From positions 1 to 64,000 of the forward strand of contig NZ_JAPZSU010000016.1 in the NCBI RefSeq assembly GCF_027531905.1: a stretch of DNA of 64,000 nucleotides, given 5' to 3'. The translations under genes were made by a program, and so were the position numbers. Shown piece after piece: positions 55,157 to 61,669 of this stretch. The notes beneath the pieces were generated by a model. It saw only the letters and a program-made list of their open reading frames with translations. It was not told the DNA's origin and searched no databases. Numbering within the stretch: position 1 is the first letter of the stretch; each line of letters starts with the position of its first letter. Source of the stretch: Flavobacterium sp. (GTDB lineage Bacteria > Bacteroidota > Bacteroidia > Flavobacteriales > Flavobacteriaceae).

Positions 55157-55545
55157 CAATGTCATTAAGTTAAGGAATAAATGATAAAATGATTGCTGAT
55201 TTTTGATTAACGATTTTTGATTTCTGATGTATAAGATGCTGAAAAGCATGTAATTTTTTACTCACTTGCTACAAAATCTAAAATGCTTCGCCAGTTCGCT
55301 GCCAATGTCATTAAGTTAAGGAATAAATGATAAAATGATTGCTGATTTTTGATTAACGATTTTTGATTGCTGATGTATAAGATGCTGAAAATCATGTAAT
55401 TTTTTATTCACTTCCTCCAAAATCTAAAATCAAAAATCGTTAATCTTCAATCTAAAATCCCTTAACTTAATGACATTGAGTTCGCTGCCGCTCGGGTCAA
55501 GAATCGTTAATCTTCAATCTAAAATCTCTTAACTTAATGACATTG
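55157..55545. mobile_element. Outer MITE-like element
   Basis: Ends are perfect 18-bp inverted repeats, CAATGTCATTAAGTTAAG (55157-55174) and its complement (55528-55545). They are flanked by a 10-bp duplication, TATGCGCTAC (55147-55156) and TATGCGCTCC (55546-55555), nine of ten identical. A second copy is inserted inside (55303-55478). Without it and one target copy the outer unit is about 203 bp. A subterminal pair (GATTAACGATTTTTGAT near 55205 with ATCGTTAATC near 55504) adds to a long hairpin. No open frame codes for a transposase, so movement would need one supplied in trans. Confidence 0.85.
55303..55478. mobile_element. Inner MITE-like element nested in the first
   Basis: A 176-bp copy with the same 18-bp terminal inverted repeats (55303-55320 and 55461-55478). 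It is flanked by a perfect 10-bp duplication AGTTCGCTGC (55293-55302 and 55479-55488). It is nearly identical to the outer unit but lacks a roughly 30-bp GC-rich stretch that the outer copy has at the same place. The internal pair GATTAACGATTTTTGAT and ATCAAAAATCGTTAATC is perfect. The nesting shows two separate transposition events. Confidence 0.88.
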
Positions 55546-55702
55546 TATGCGCTCCCGCCCGCATTTGTAAAACATCTAATTTTAAAAACGCTTCTTCCAT
55601 GGCAATAGCTACAATACCCTCTTTACCCAAGCAACTACGATAGTAGGCATTACTAATTTTTTGTAAACCAAATAAGTGATGCTAATGTCATATCTTTTTG
55701 GT

Positions 55703-56335
55703 TCATTCTTTTTCTAAAGACTTAATATCTTCTAGCATTTGTTGCATTTCTAATGTCAAAGTGCCATTGTATATTCCTCTTATTCTTTTGGTTTTGTCGA
55801 CCAAAATAAAGTGTTCGGTATGCAAAAATTCGGAACTGTCTTTGCTGAAGCCAATATCTTCTTCGGCAAAATATGATTTACGCGCTAAACGATAAATATC
55901 ATTTTTAGCACCTGTCAAAAAATGCCAATTGGGGTTTGCTATTTTATTTTGTTTTTTATAGTTTTTTAAAACCGTTGGCGAATCAATCCAAGGCGTTACA
56001 GAATAAGAAAGTAAAACGATATCGGAATGATTTTTTAAGCTATCATTTACGATTTTAAGGTTAGTGGTCATTATGGGACAAATACTTCCGCACGTGGTAA
56101 AAATAAAATTAGCAACGTGAATTTTGCCTTTAATATCTTTTTGAGAAATGAAAACGCTATCTTGATTTAAAAATCTAAAATCAGCAATTGTATGCGTTAT
56201 TTCAGAAGTATCTGTAATAAAAAGAGGCGAAAAAGTCGGTTCGTTGTAATAAGGTAAATGAATAGCTACGTCATTTTTCTTTGAACAACTTAATAGCATA
56301 ACGCTACTTAACACTAAAAATACTATCCGATACAT
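55703..56335 (-). CDS. SCO family lipoprotein
   Basis: A 210-residue SCO1/SenC-type protein from ATG 56335. Lipobox Cys17 (LLSC), thioredoxin-like fold with the copper/thiol motif TTCGSICPIM (Cys82, Cys86) and the partner histidine in FLHTEHFILVDK. SCO proteins deliver copper to cytochrome oxidase or act as periplasmic thiol-redox proteins. The start overlaps the end of the MORN gene by 32 bases, indicating translational coupling. The frame is open upstream to 56377, but the later ATG gives a proper lipoprotein signal. Confidence 0.9.
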   Translation of the reverse strand: MYRIVFLVLSSVMLLSCSKKNDVAIHLPYYNEPTFSPLFITDTSEITHTIADFRFLNQDSVFISQKDIKGKIHVANFIFTTCGSICPIMTTNLKIVNDSLKNHSDIVLLSYSVTPWIDSPTVLKNYKKQNKIANPNWHFLTGAKNDIYRLARKSYFAEEDIGFSKDSSEFLHTEHFILVDKTKRIRGIYNGTLTLEMQQMLEDIKSLEKE

Positions 56336-56873
56336 TTTTGCAATTTTTTGTTCCCAATAATCCATATCTTTTTCCATTTATAATGACATAATTGGCTCTA
56401 ATTTTGCCTGTATCATACCATAATTTTTGTGCACCTTCTTCTTGCCCGTTTTTGAAATGTCCCAGATGACTTAATTTTCCATCAAAGGTCCATTCTCTTA
56501 ATTCGCCTTCATAAGCATCATTGACTGCCATGAACTCAAATCGTTTCTTTCCGTTTACCCAATAAGCAATTTGTTTCCCATTTTTTTTTCCTTTAGAATA
56601 ATAACGTTCTTCCAAAAGTTGCTTATTGGGATACCATTTTTTGCAATTACCTTCTAGTTTTCCATCAACAAAACCTTCAACAGCAATAGTGTCTTTATTC
56701 GGATAAATATCAAATAAATAGCCCGAAAATCTATCCTTATTAAAGTAAACTACATCATTTACTATTCTAATTTCAGTTGATGATTTTAAAACATATTTTT
56801 TAGGAACCTTTGACTCATTATTTGAGCAGGAACAAACAAAAAGCAATAAAAAAACCTGAAGAATAAATTTCAT
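56304..56873 (-). CDS. MORN-repeat (YwqK-like) lipoprotein
   Basis: A 189-residue lipoprotein (lipobox CSC near residue 16). Repeats of the MORN type: GYLFDIYPNKDTIAVEGFVD, GKLEGNCKKWYPNKQLLEER, GKKNGKQIAYWVNGKKRFEF and GKLSHLGHFKNGQEEGAQKL, ending in KRYGLLGTKNCKNVSD. Databases often tag such proteins as YwqK-family antitoxins; no toxin is nearby, so I read it simply as a MORN surface or periplasmic protein. Its ATG follows the YHYH-2 stop with no gap and its end overlaps the SCO gene. Confidence 0.82.
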   Translation of the reverse strand: MKFILQVFLLLFVCSCSNNESKVPKKYVLKSSTEIRIVNDVVYFNKDRFSGYLFDIYPNKDTIAVEGFVDGKLEGNCKKWYPNKQLLEERYYSKGKKNGKQIAYWVNGKKRFEFMAVNDAYEGELREWTFDGKLSHLGHFKNGQEEGAQKLWYDTGKIRANYVIINGKRYGLLGTKNCKNVSDSIFSVK

Positions 56874-57638
56874 TTACTGAGAAATCGTTCCGGGTGTTCC
56901 ATAAAAGCCGTTTCCATTTAAATAGGGTGCTTCGTCTGTAAAATGGTAATGATAAATTCCGTTTGGATAATCAACCGTTGCATGAGTATGACCGTGATAA
57001 ACATCTAAAATGGCATTAGTGACTGTAGCTCCACTTTCCTCTTTTGGTCCATAAACAGGAAATCCATCCAATAAAAATCCCATCAATCCTGATTTCGTAG
57101 ATTTTACAGTTGTTAAATACAATGGTTCCACATGATAATGATACACCCCTTGCTGTTGTGGATGTCCGTAATATTTGTCGAAAGAAGCAATTTCGCTTGT
57201 CAAAGCTTGATTGTTTGGCCCTGCATATTGATTGAACAAGGCAACTCCGTTTAAAGCAATTCCCATTGCTCCCAAAGGCGTTGCAGCATGAGTAGCAGCA
57301 ACCGTAGGATTCAAAGGAATTTTCAATGTAGCCGTTTGTTCAACAATTGAATTTGGATTTTTAGCAAAAGTAGTTCCTCCAAAGGTAGTTCCACTGTAGG
57401 CTTCGTATAATGCGTTTGTTGTTGCATAATAAGGGCTTTTGTGATCCGGAAGGTTTTTAGTTTTAATATAAATATAGGTTCCATCACTGGTGATACTGGT
57501 TGCTCCGTATATTTTTTTATAAACAGCCGGTACTTCAAAAGTGTTAGAAGAATCATCGGAAGAACTGTCAGAACTACAACTAGTTTGGAAAATGGCAATT
57601 CCGAGACAAACCAAAATACTTGTTTTAAATTTTTTCAT
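56874..57638 (-). CDS. YHYH-domain lipoprotein 2
   Basis: A 254-residue lipoprotein (lipobox TSC, Cys21, followed by an Asp/Ser-rich linker). It is nearly all one YHYH domain: AATPLGAMGIALNGVALFNQ, DKYYGHPQQQGVYHYHVEP, LMGFLLDGFPVYGPKEESG, LDVYHGHTHATVDYPNGIYH and a C-terminal YHYHFTDEAPYLNG. The histidine-rich pattern resembles protein 1, 2.6 kb away, but the N-terminal half differs. First gene of the YHYH-MORN-SCO run, with the three genes abutting or overlapping. Confidence 0.85.
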   Translation of the reverse strand: MKKFKTSILVCLGIAIFQTSCSSDSSSDDSSNTFEVPAVYKKIYGATSITSDGTYIYIKTKNLPDHKSPYYATTNALYEAYSGTTFGGTTFAKNPNSIVEQTATLKIPLNPTVAATHAATPLGAMGIALNGVALFNQYAGPNNQALTSEIASFDKYYGHPQQQGVYHYHVEPLYLTTVKSTKSGLMGFLLDGFPVYGPKEESGATVTNAILDVYHGHTHATVDYPNGIYHYHFTDEAPYLNGNGFYGTPGTISQ

Positions 57639-57841
57639 AGCTTATTCATATTAAGTTTTTTCAAATGTATAAAGTTAATAACTTTATTAATAGGTAGTTA
57701 CTGTTGAGTTGTTGAAAAATCGTATTGAATTGTATTTTTTTAATGGCAAGTAAAATCCGAGACAAACAAGTTGGAATGATTACTGATGTTCAGATTAAAA
57801 CTTCAGCATTGTTCTAAATACAATAACAATCAATACTAAAC

Positions 57842-57973
57842 TACTTTGACAATAGAAGTACAAATGCAGCTGCGGAATCTTTTAATGCAAAAATAAAAGC
57901 CTTTAGAAGTCAGTTTAGAGGGGTAAGAAAAATAGATTTCTTCTTATTCAGATTATCCAATATTTTTGCTTAA
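57842..57973 (+). mobile_element. C-terminal transposase remnant (ISAon1/ISL3-like)
   Basis: An open stretch reads YFDNRSTNAAAESFNAKIKA, continues FRSQFRGVRKIDFFLFRLSN and stops after IFA at TAA 57971-57973. This matches how ISAon1-type transposases of Bacteroidota end. The rest of the gene is missing: 57639-57841 contains the AT-rich leader of the YHYH-2 gene and only scraps of coding-like sequence. Most of the insertion sequence has been lost. Confidence 0.75.
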
Positions 57974-58096
57974 TCCCCAACTTTTGAACTTGATCCAATA
58001 AAATGATATAAAAAGGTAGGCATAATAAAGTAGTATTGATTGGATTTCTACTACTAACTTTTGAATTTTTGAAAAACAGAGAAGAATGCTAAAATG

Positions 58097-58123
58097 AAAA
58101 AAGCACCTCGTTGAGGTGCTTTT
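58097..58123 (-). terminator. Terminator after tRNA-Ser
   Basis: AAAAGCACCTC (58099-58109) pairs with GAGGTGCTTTT (58113-58123), loop of three, two bases beyond the tRNA 3' end on the minus strand. Confidence 0.85.
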
Positions 58124-58125
58124 CG

Positions 58126-58210
58126 CGGAGAAAGAGGGATTCGAACCCCCGGACCTGTTACAGTCAACAGTTTTCAAGACTGCCGCATTCGACCGCTCTG
58201 CCATTTCTCC
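58126..58210 (-). tRNA. tRNA-Ser (anticodon TGA)
   Basis: The minus strand folds into a class II tRNA of 85 bases: acceptor GGAGAAA with TTTCTCC and discriminator G, D-arm GGCAGAGCGGTCGAATGC, anticodon loop CTTGAAA (anticodon TGA), a long variable arm, and a T-arm GGGGGTTCGAATCCC. CCA is not encoded. It reads UCA and other UCN codons. Transposase debris just beyond it fits tRNA ends being common insertion sites. Confidence 0.97.
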
Positions 58211-58376
58211 AGTAAGTCGCTATCATTTCGTGATTGCGAGTGCAAATATAAGACTCTTTTTTGGTTGTGCAAATGAATTTTTATAAAAATTGCACCTTTT
58301 TTTTGAGCTTTTTTTTAATCATTTCATTTTCTATGTTTTAGGAGAAGAAAAAAAATAAAAAAAAATATATAAAAGC

Positions 58377-59510
58377 TTAATAGTTTACGTATTCTGTAAT
58401 TTCAAGGCCGTAGCCTATCATTCCAACGCGTTTTTCGTGAGCAGAATTGGTTACTAGACGTATTTTTGAAATATCAAGGTCGTGAAGAATTTGTGCTCCA
58501 ATACCAAAATCTTTGCTATCAATTTTTATTTTAGGCGCTTTGAGTTCACCGTTGGCTTGTAATTCTCTCAATTCAGCAATTCGGCTCAACAAGTTTATCG
58601 CTTGCATGTCTTGATTGATGAAAATTACCGCTCCTTTACCTTCTTTGTTGATGGTGGTAAACATGTCGTCCAACTGTTTGTCGGCGTTGTTGGTCAAGGT
58701 GCCTAGTAGATCATTATTTACTTGTGAAGAGTTGATTCTTGTTAAAATAGACTCTCCTAAATTCCATGTGCCTTTGGTCAAGGCAATATGGACTTGTTTG
58801 TTGGTGGTTTGTTGATACGCACGTAATCTAAAGGTGCCAAAACGGGTTTGAATGTCGAAATCTTCTTTCTTAACAATTAGACTGTCGTGTTGCATTCTAT
58901 AAGCAACTAATGCTTCTATCGAAACCAATTTCAAATCGAATTTTTTAGCCACTTTGACTAATTGAGGCAAACGAGCCATGGTTCCGTCTTCGTTCATGAT
59001 TTCTACAATGACTCCAGCAGATTTAAAGCCTGCTAAACGCGCAAAATCAATCGCAGCTTCTGTATGTCCTGTTCTTCTCAAAACACCGCCTTGTTTAGCG
59101 ATAAGCGGGAAGATATGTCCTGGACGAGCTAGGTCGTGTGGTTTTGTATTAGCATCCACCAAAGAGAGAATGGTTTTTGCTCTATCAGCAGCAGAAATTC
59201 CTGTAGTAATTCCATTACCTCTCAAATCTACCGAAACAGTAAAAGCGGTTTCCATTGGATCAGTATTGTTACTTACCATTACATGCAATCCAAGTTCTTT
59301 GCAACGACTTTCGGTAAGTGGTGCGCATATTAGTCCTCTTCCGTGAGTTGCCATGAAGTTGATCATTTCGGGTGTTACTTTTTCGGCAGCAGCCAAAAAA
59401 TCACCTTCATTTTCTCTGTCTTCATCGTCAACTACAATAATGACTTTGCCTTGACGAATGTCTTCAATTGCTTCCTCAATTGTATTGAGTTGTATTTTAT
59501 CTGCTACCAT
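58377..59510 (-). CDS. ribB: RibBA with active DHBP synthase and degenerate GTP cyclohydrolase II half
   Basis: A 377-residue riboflavin-pathway protein. The N-terminal 3,4-dihydroxy-2-butanone-4-phosphate synthase domain (about 1-205) is intact: VVDDEDRENEGDFLAAAEKV, THGRGLICAP, RTGHTEAAIDFARLAG and DGTMARLPQL. The C-terminal half (about 215-377) has the cyclohydrolase II outline (TRFGTFRLRAY, IGAQILHDLDISKIRLVTN) but none of the zinc cysteines (CxGDxFxSxRCDC region reads SSQVNNDLLGTLTNN) and FINQDMQAIN in place of the RQEGRxIG block. It probably makes only the butanone phosphate, with a separate RibA elsewhere. Last gene of the ftsK operon. Confidence 0.92.
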   Translation of the reverse strand: MVADKIQLNTIEEAIEDIRQGKVIIVVDDEDRENEGDFLAAAEKVTPEMINFMATHGRGLICAPLTESRCKELGLHVMVSNNTDPMETAFTVSVDLRGNGITTGISAADRAKTILSLVDANTKPHDLARPGHIFPLIAKQGGVLRRTGHTEAAIDFARLAGFKSAGVIVEIMNEDGTMARLPQLVKVAKKFDLKLVSIEALVAYRMQHDSLIVKKEDFDIQTRFGTFRLRAYQQTTNKQVHIALTKGTWNLGESILTRINSSQVNNDLLGTLTNNADKQLDDMFTTINKEGKGAVIFINQDMQAINLLSRIAELRELQANGELKAPKIKIDSKDFGIGAQILHDLDISKIRLVTNSAHEKRVGMIGYGLEITEYVNY

Positions 59511-59518
59511 GTGTAGTA

Positions 59519-60964
59519 TTAATTTTTAGAAGGGAATAATTTTTTAACCAATTTTTGAAAGGGTTCTGTTAAACGATCCATATTGATGATACCAATGTCG
59601 TTGATGGCTCTATAGGTTAACAAAATAGCCAAAGGAGTTAGTATTATAGAAGCTATCCAAGCTCCCATGAAAGGGGTGAGGCCGTCTTCTTGCGAAACTC
59701 TTTTTCCGAAGGTGTTTATAAAATGGAAGGTGATAAATATCAAAACCGCAAATACTATAGGAAGTCCAATACCACCTTTTCGTATAATAGCTCCTAATGG
59801 AGCGCCAATGAAGAACATCAAGAAGCACGCATAGGCAATTACAAATTTCTCATGAATGACAAATTTATGGCTGTTGATGTTTTTTTGCTTTAAATTCAAA
59901 TCAGAAAGAGTACCGTCAATACTTAGAATAGTACTTTGTGTATTGGCTAAAGCATTTTTGTAAACGGTTGCTTTTTCGTCATCTGTAAATATGGCTAGTG
60001 GATCATTGGGATTGATCTTTTTTGCTTTTTTTACCGTGTCATTCGTTGGGGTTGTGCTAGAGTTTAATGGGTTAGTGACTCTCTGATTGATGTTTTCAGA
60101 AAAAGATTTGACCTCTGTAGCTTTACTTTTTGACAAGGAATCGATGGTATAGCTTAGTTCCGATACGTCAAGCATTCCTTTGTTGTCATCATCGTCTTCT
60201 TCAACGGTTGTTGTGTTTAACTTTGACAAATCAATGTTGATGATATCTTTCTTAAATGAACTTTTTACAAAAGGCATTTTTTCTCGATCTTCATATTTGT
60301 TGGGTGTTACGTCTTCATAATAATAGCCATCTTTTAATACCAATTGCAATAAATTTGATTCTTCGTTGCTAATCAATTCGCCAGTTTTGGCTTTGATTAC
60401 GGTTTTGTTACCGTCGCCCATTAATGATTTTTTATGAATGGTAACCCCGCTCAAAAAATTACCTTTCTCTCCGGTTTTCTTGTTCACTTTGATGTTGTAA
60501 ATTCCAACCGTGTTGAATTGTCCTTCAGCTATAGCCAAAGCTGGCTTTACTTGAGCAATGTTTCTTCTGAAACTCATAAATTTATATTCGGCATAGGGAA
60601 TTACGTTATTGGCAAACATAAACGCCACAACGCTCAAGAAACAGATAAAAATTACTAAAGAACGAAGGCAACGTTGTAATGATATTCCAGATGATTTCAT
60701 GGCTGCCAATTCATAATTTTCGGAAAAACTTCCAAAAGTCATGATGGAGGCTAATAAAACGGAAAGTGGTAAAACCAAAGGAATAATCCTTGGCATGGCA
60801 AACAGTAAGAATTTGATTATCATTATAAAATCCAAATCTTTTCCAGCTAATTCTGTTATAAAAAGCCAAACCGTTTGGAGAATAAAGATGAAAAAAAGGA
60901 TAACAAAAACCGTAGTAAATGTAATCAAAAAGGATTTTAATAAATATTTGTCAAGTATCTTCAC
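59519..60964 (-). CDS. LptF/LptG-family permease
   Basis: A 481-residue inner-membrane protein of the YjgP/YjgQ family that, with LptB, pulls lipopolysaccharide to the outer membrane. Helices at about 12-36, 50-70 and 100-120 near the start, and four at the C-terminal end (FVIAYACFLMFFIGAPLGAI, LPIVFAVLIFITFHFINTFG). A periplasmic beta-rich domain has AIAEGQFNTVGIYNIKVNKK; a long acidic and Ser/Thr-rich insert (about 225-300) precedes the last membrane block. Sits 8 bases before ribBA and 6 after lolA, all in envelope biogenesis order. LptF and LptG cannot be distinguished here. Confidence 0.88.
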   Translation of the reverse strand: MKILDKYLLKSFLITFTTVFVILFFIFILQTVWLFITELAGKDLDFIMIIKFLLFAMPRIIPLVLPLSVLLASIMTFGSFSENYELAAMKSSGISLQRCLRSLVIFICFLSVVAFMFANNVIPYAEYKFMSFRRNIAQVKPALAIAEGQFNTVGIYNIKVNKKTGEKGNFLSGVTIHKKSLMGDGNKTVIKAKTGELISNEESNLLQLVLKDGYYYEDVTPNKYEDREKMPFVKSSFKKDIINIDLSKLNTTTVEEDDDDNKGMLDVSELSYTIDSLSKSKATEVKSFSENINQRVTNPLNSSTTPTNDTVKKAKKINPNDPLAIFTDDEKATVYKNALANTQSTILSIDGTLSDLNLKQKNINSHKFVIHEKFVIAYACFLMFFIGAPLGAIIRKGGIGLPIVFAVLIFITFHFINTFGKRVSQEDGLTPFMGAWIASIILTPLAILLTYRAINDIGIINMDRLTEPFQKLVKKLFPSKN

Positions 60965-60970
60965 CTATGT

Positions 60971-61666
60971 TTAATCTAATTTATTGATGTAGTAATTGGG
61001 GTATTTACTCGGCACAAAGGTAAATTGATTTTTTGATAATGGCTGATTAGTTTTAAAAGAATTAACGGTAAGTGTGGTTTTCGTTCCTTTTTTTCCAAAT
61101 TCGATTAAGTTGTAAATATGCTTAGTTCGAATGTCAATTCCTAGTAGGATTTCCTTTCTTTGATCTTTTGCATTTGTTGGAACCAGTTTTACATATTGTA
61201 TTTTTCGACCTCTAACATCTTGAACAATGTCCATGGTGTATTTGTAACCCGAGTTGAAAAAAGTCAACATTTTTGAAGGGGTAATAGCGTTATCGTCATT
61301 TTCATTCAATTTAGAAATCGTAATTTCTTCATCTTCAGGAACGATAGTATAGGTCTTTTTGCCATCAAAAAGTTTGGTAACGCCCATGAAATTGAGCACG
61401 TACATGTTTCCTTTTAAGGTAACATTTCCTTTGCTATCTTGATTGATGTTTTCTTTGGCATTTTGCAAACTATACTTAAAGTCAATGGTAATGTTGTTGT
61501 AGCTTTTTACTTTGCTAGTAACTTGTTCTAATAGGGCTTTTGCTTTTTTGTCTTGGGCTGATGATGAAAAAATAACAAAAAATAAGGCGATTGTAGTAAA
61601 GAACGACAAAATAGATTGAAACTTGTTATTTGAATGAACAAGGGAGTTTTGAATACTAGGGAACAT
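60971..61666 (-). CDS. lolA: Outer-membrane lipoprotein carrier LolA
   Basis: A 231-residue periplasmic chaperone that carries lipoproteins from the inner to the outer membrane. The signal segment is FFTTIALFFVIFSSSAQ, unusually preceded by about 20 polar residues; the mature part has LLEQVTSKVKSYNNITIDFK, GNVTLKGNMYVLNFMGVTKL, DGKKTYTIVPEDEEITI and MLTFFNSGYKYTM. Its ATG lies 3 bases after the ftsK stop, so translation is probably coupled. Confidence 0.88.
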   Translation of the reverse strand: MFPSIQNSLVHSNNKFQSILSFFTTIALFFVIFSSSAQDKKAKALLEQVTSKVKSYNNITIDFKYSLQNAKENINQDSKGNVTLKGNMYVLNFMGVTKLFDGKKTYTIVPEDEEITISKLNENDDNAITPSKMLTFFNSGYKYTMDIVQDVRGRKIQYVKLVPTNAKDQRKEILLGIDIRTKHIYNLIEFGKKGTKTTLTVNSFKTNQPLSKNQFTFVPSKYPNYYINKLD

Positions 61667-61669
61667 GAT

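Larger units (their letters stand above)
55020..55681 (-). pseudogene. Gene remnant interrupted by nested MITE-like elements
   Basis: The minus strand carries two coding pieces of one protein: FGLQKISNAYYRSCLGKEGI continuing through VAIAMEEAFLKLDVLQMRAG (55681-55556), and SAYTRIDLASSQASGKVVLS with SDAYSDFYKNYYRLDSKGGF ending at TAA 55020-55022. Between them lies the 389-bp repeat insertion. The halves are off by one base after excising the insertion and one target copy, so there is also a small indel. I do not recognise the protein; no start codon is left at the upstream end. The 200 bases beyond its stop (54814-55019) are AT-rich with a T tract and no gene. Confidence 0.75.

Noticed and set aside
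55157..55545. Repeats that might be a CRISPR array
   Set aside because: Only two direct copies with inverted partners, no regular spacers and no cas genes; the TIR and target-duplication pattern explains them.
56304..56873. Calling the MORN lipoprotein an antitoxin of a toxin-antitoxin pair
   Set aside because: It has a lipoprotein signal and overlaps an SCO gene; no toxin-like gene is adjacent.
57953..58204. An 83-residue minus-strand open frame
   Set aside because: It lies over tRNA-Ser and its terminator; [20 protein letters not shown] is a translation of the tRNA, a common false gene.
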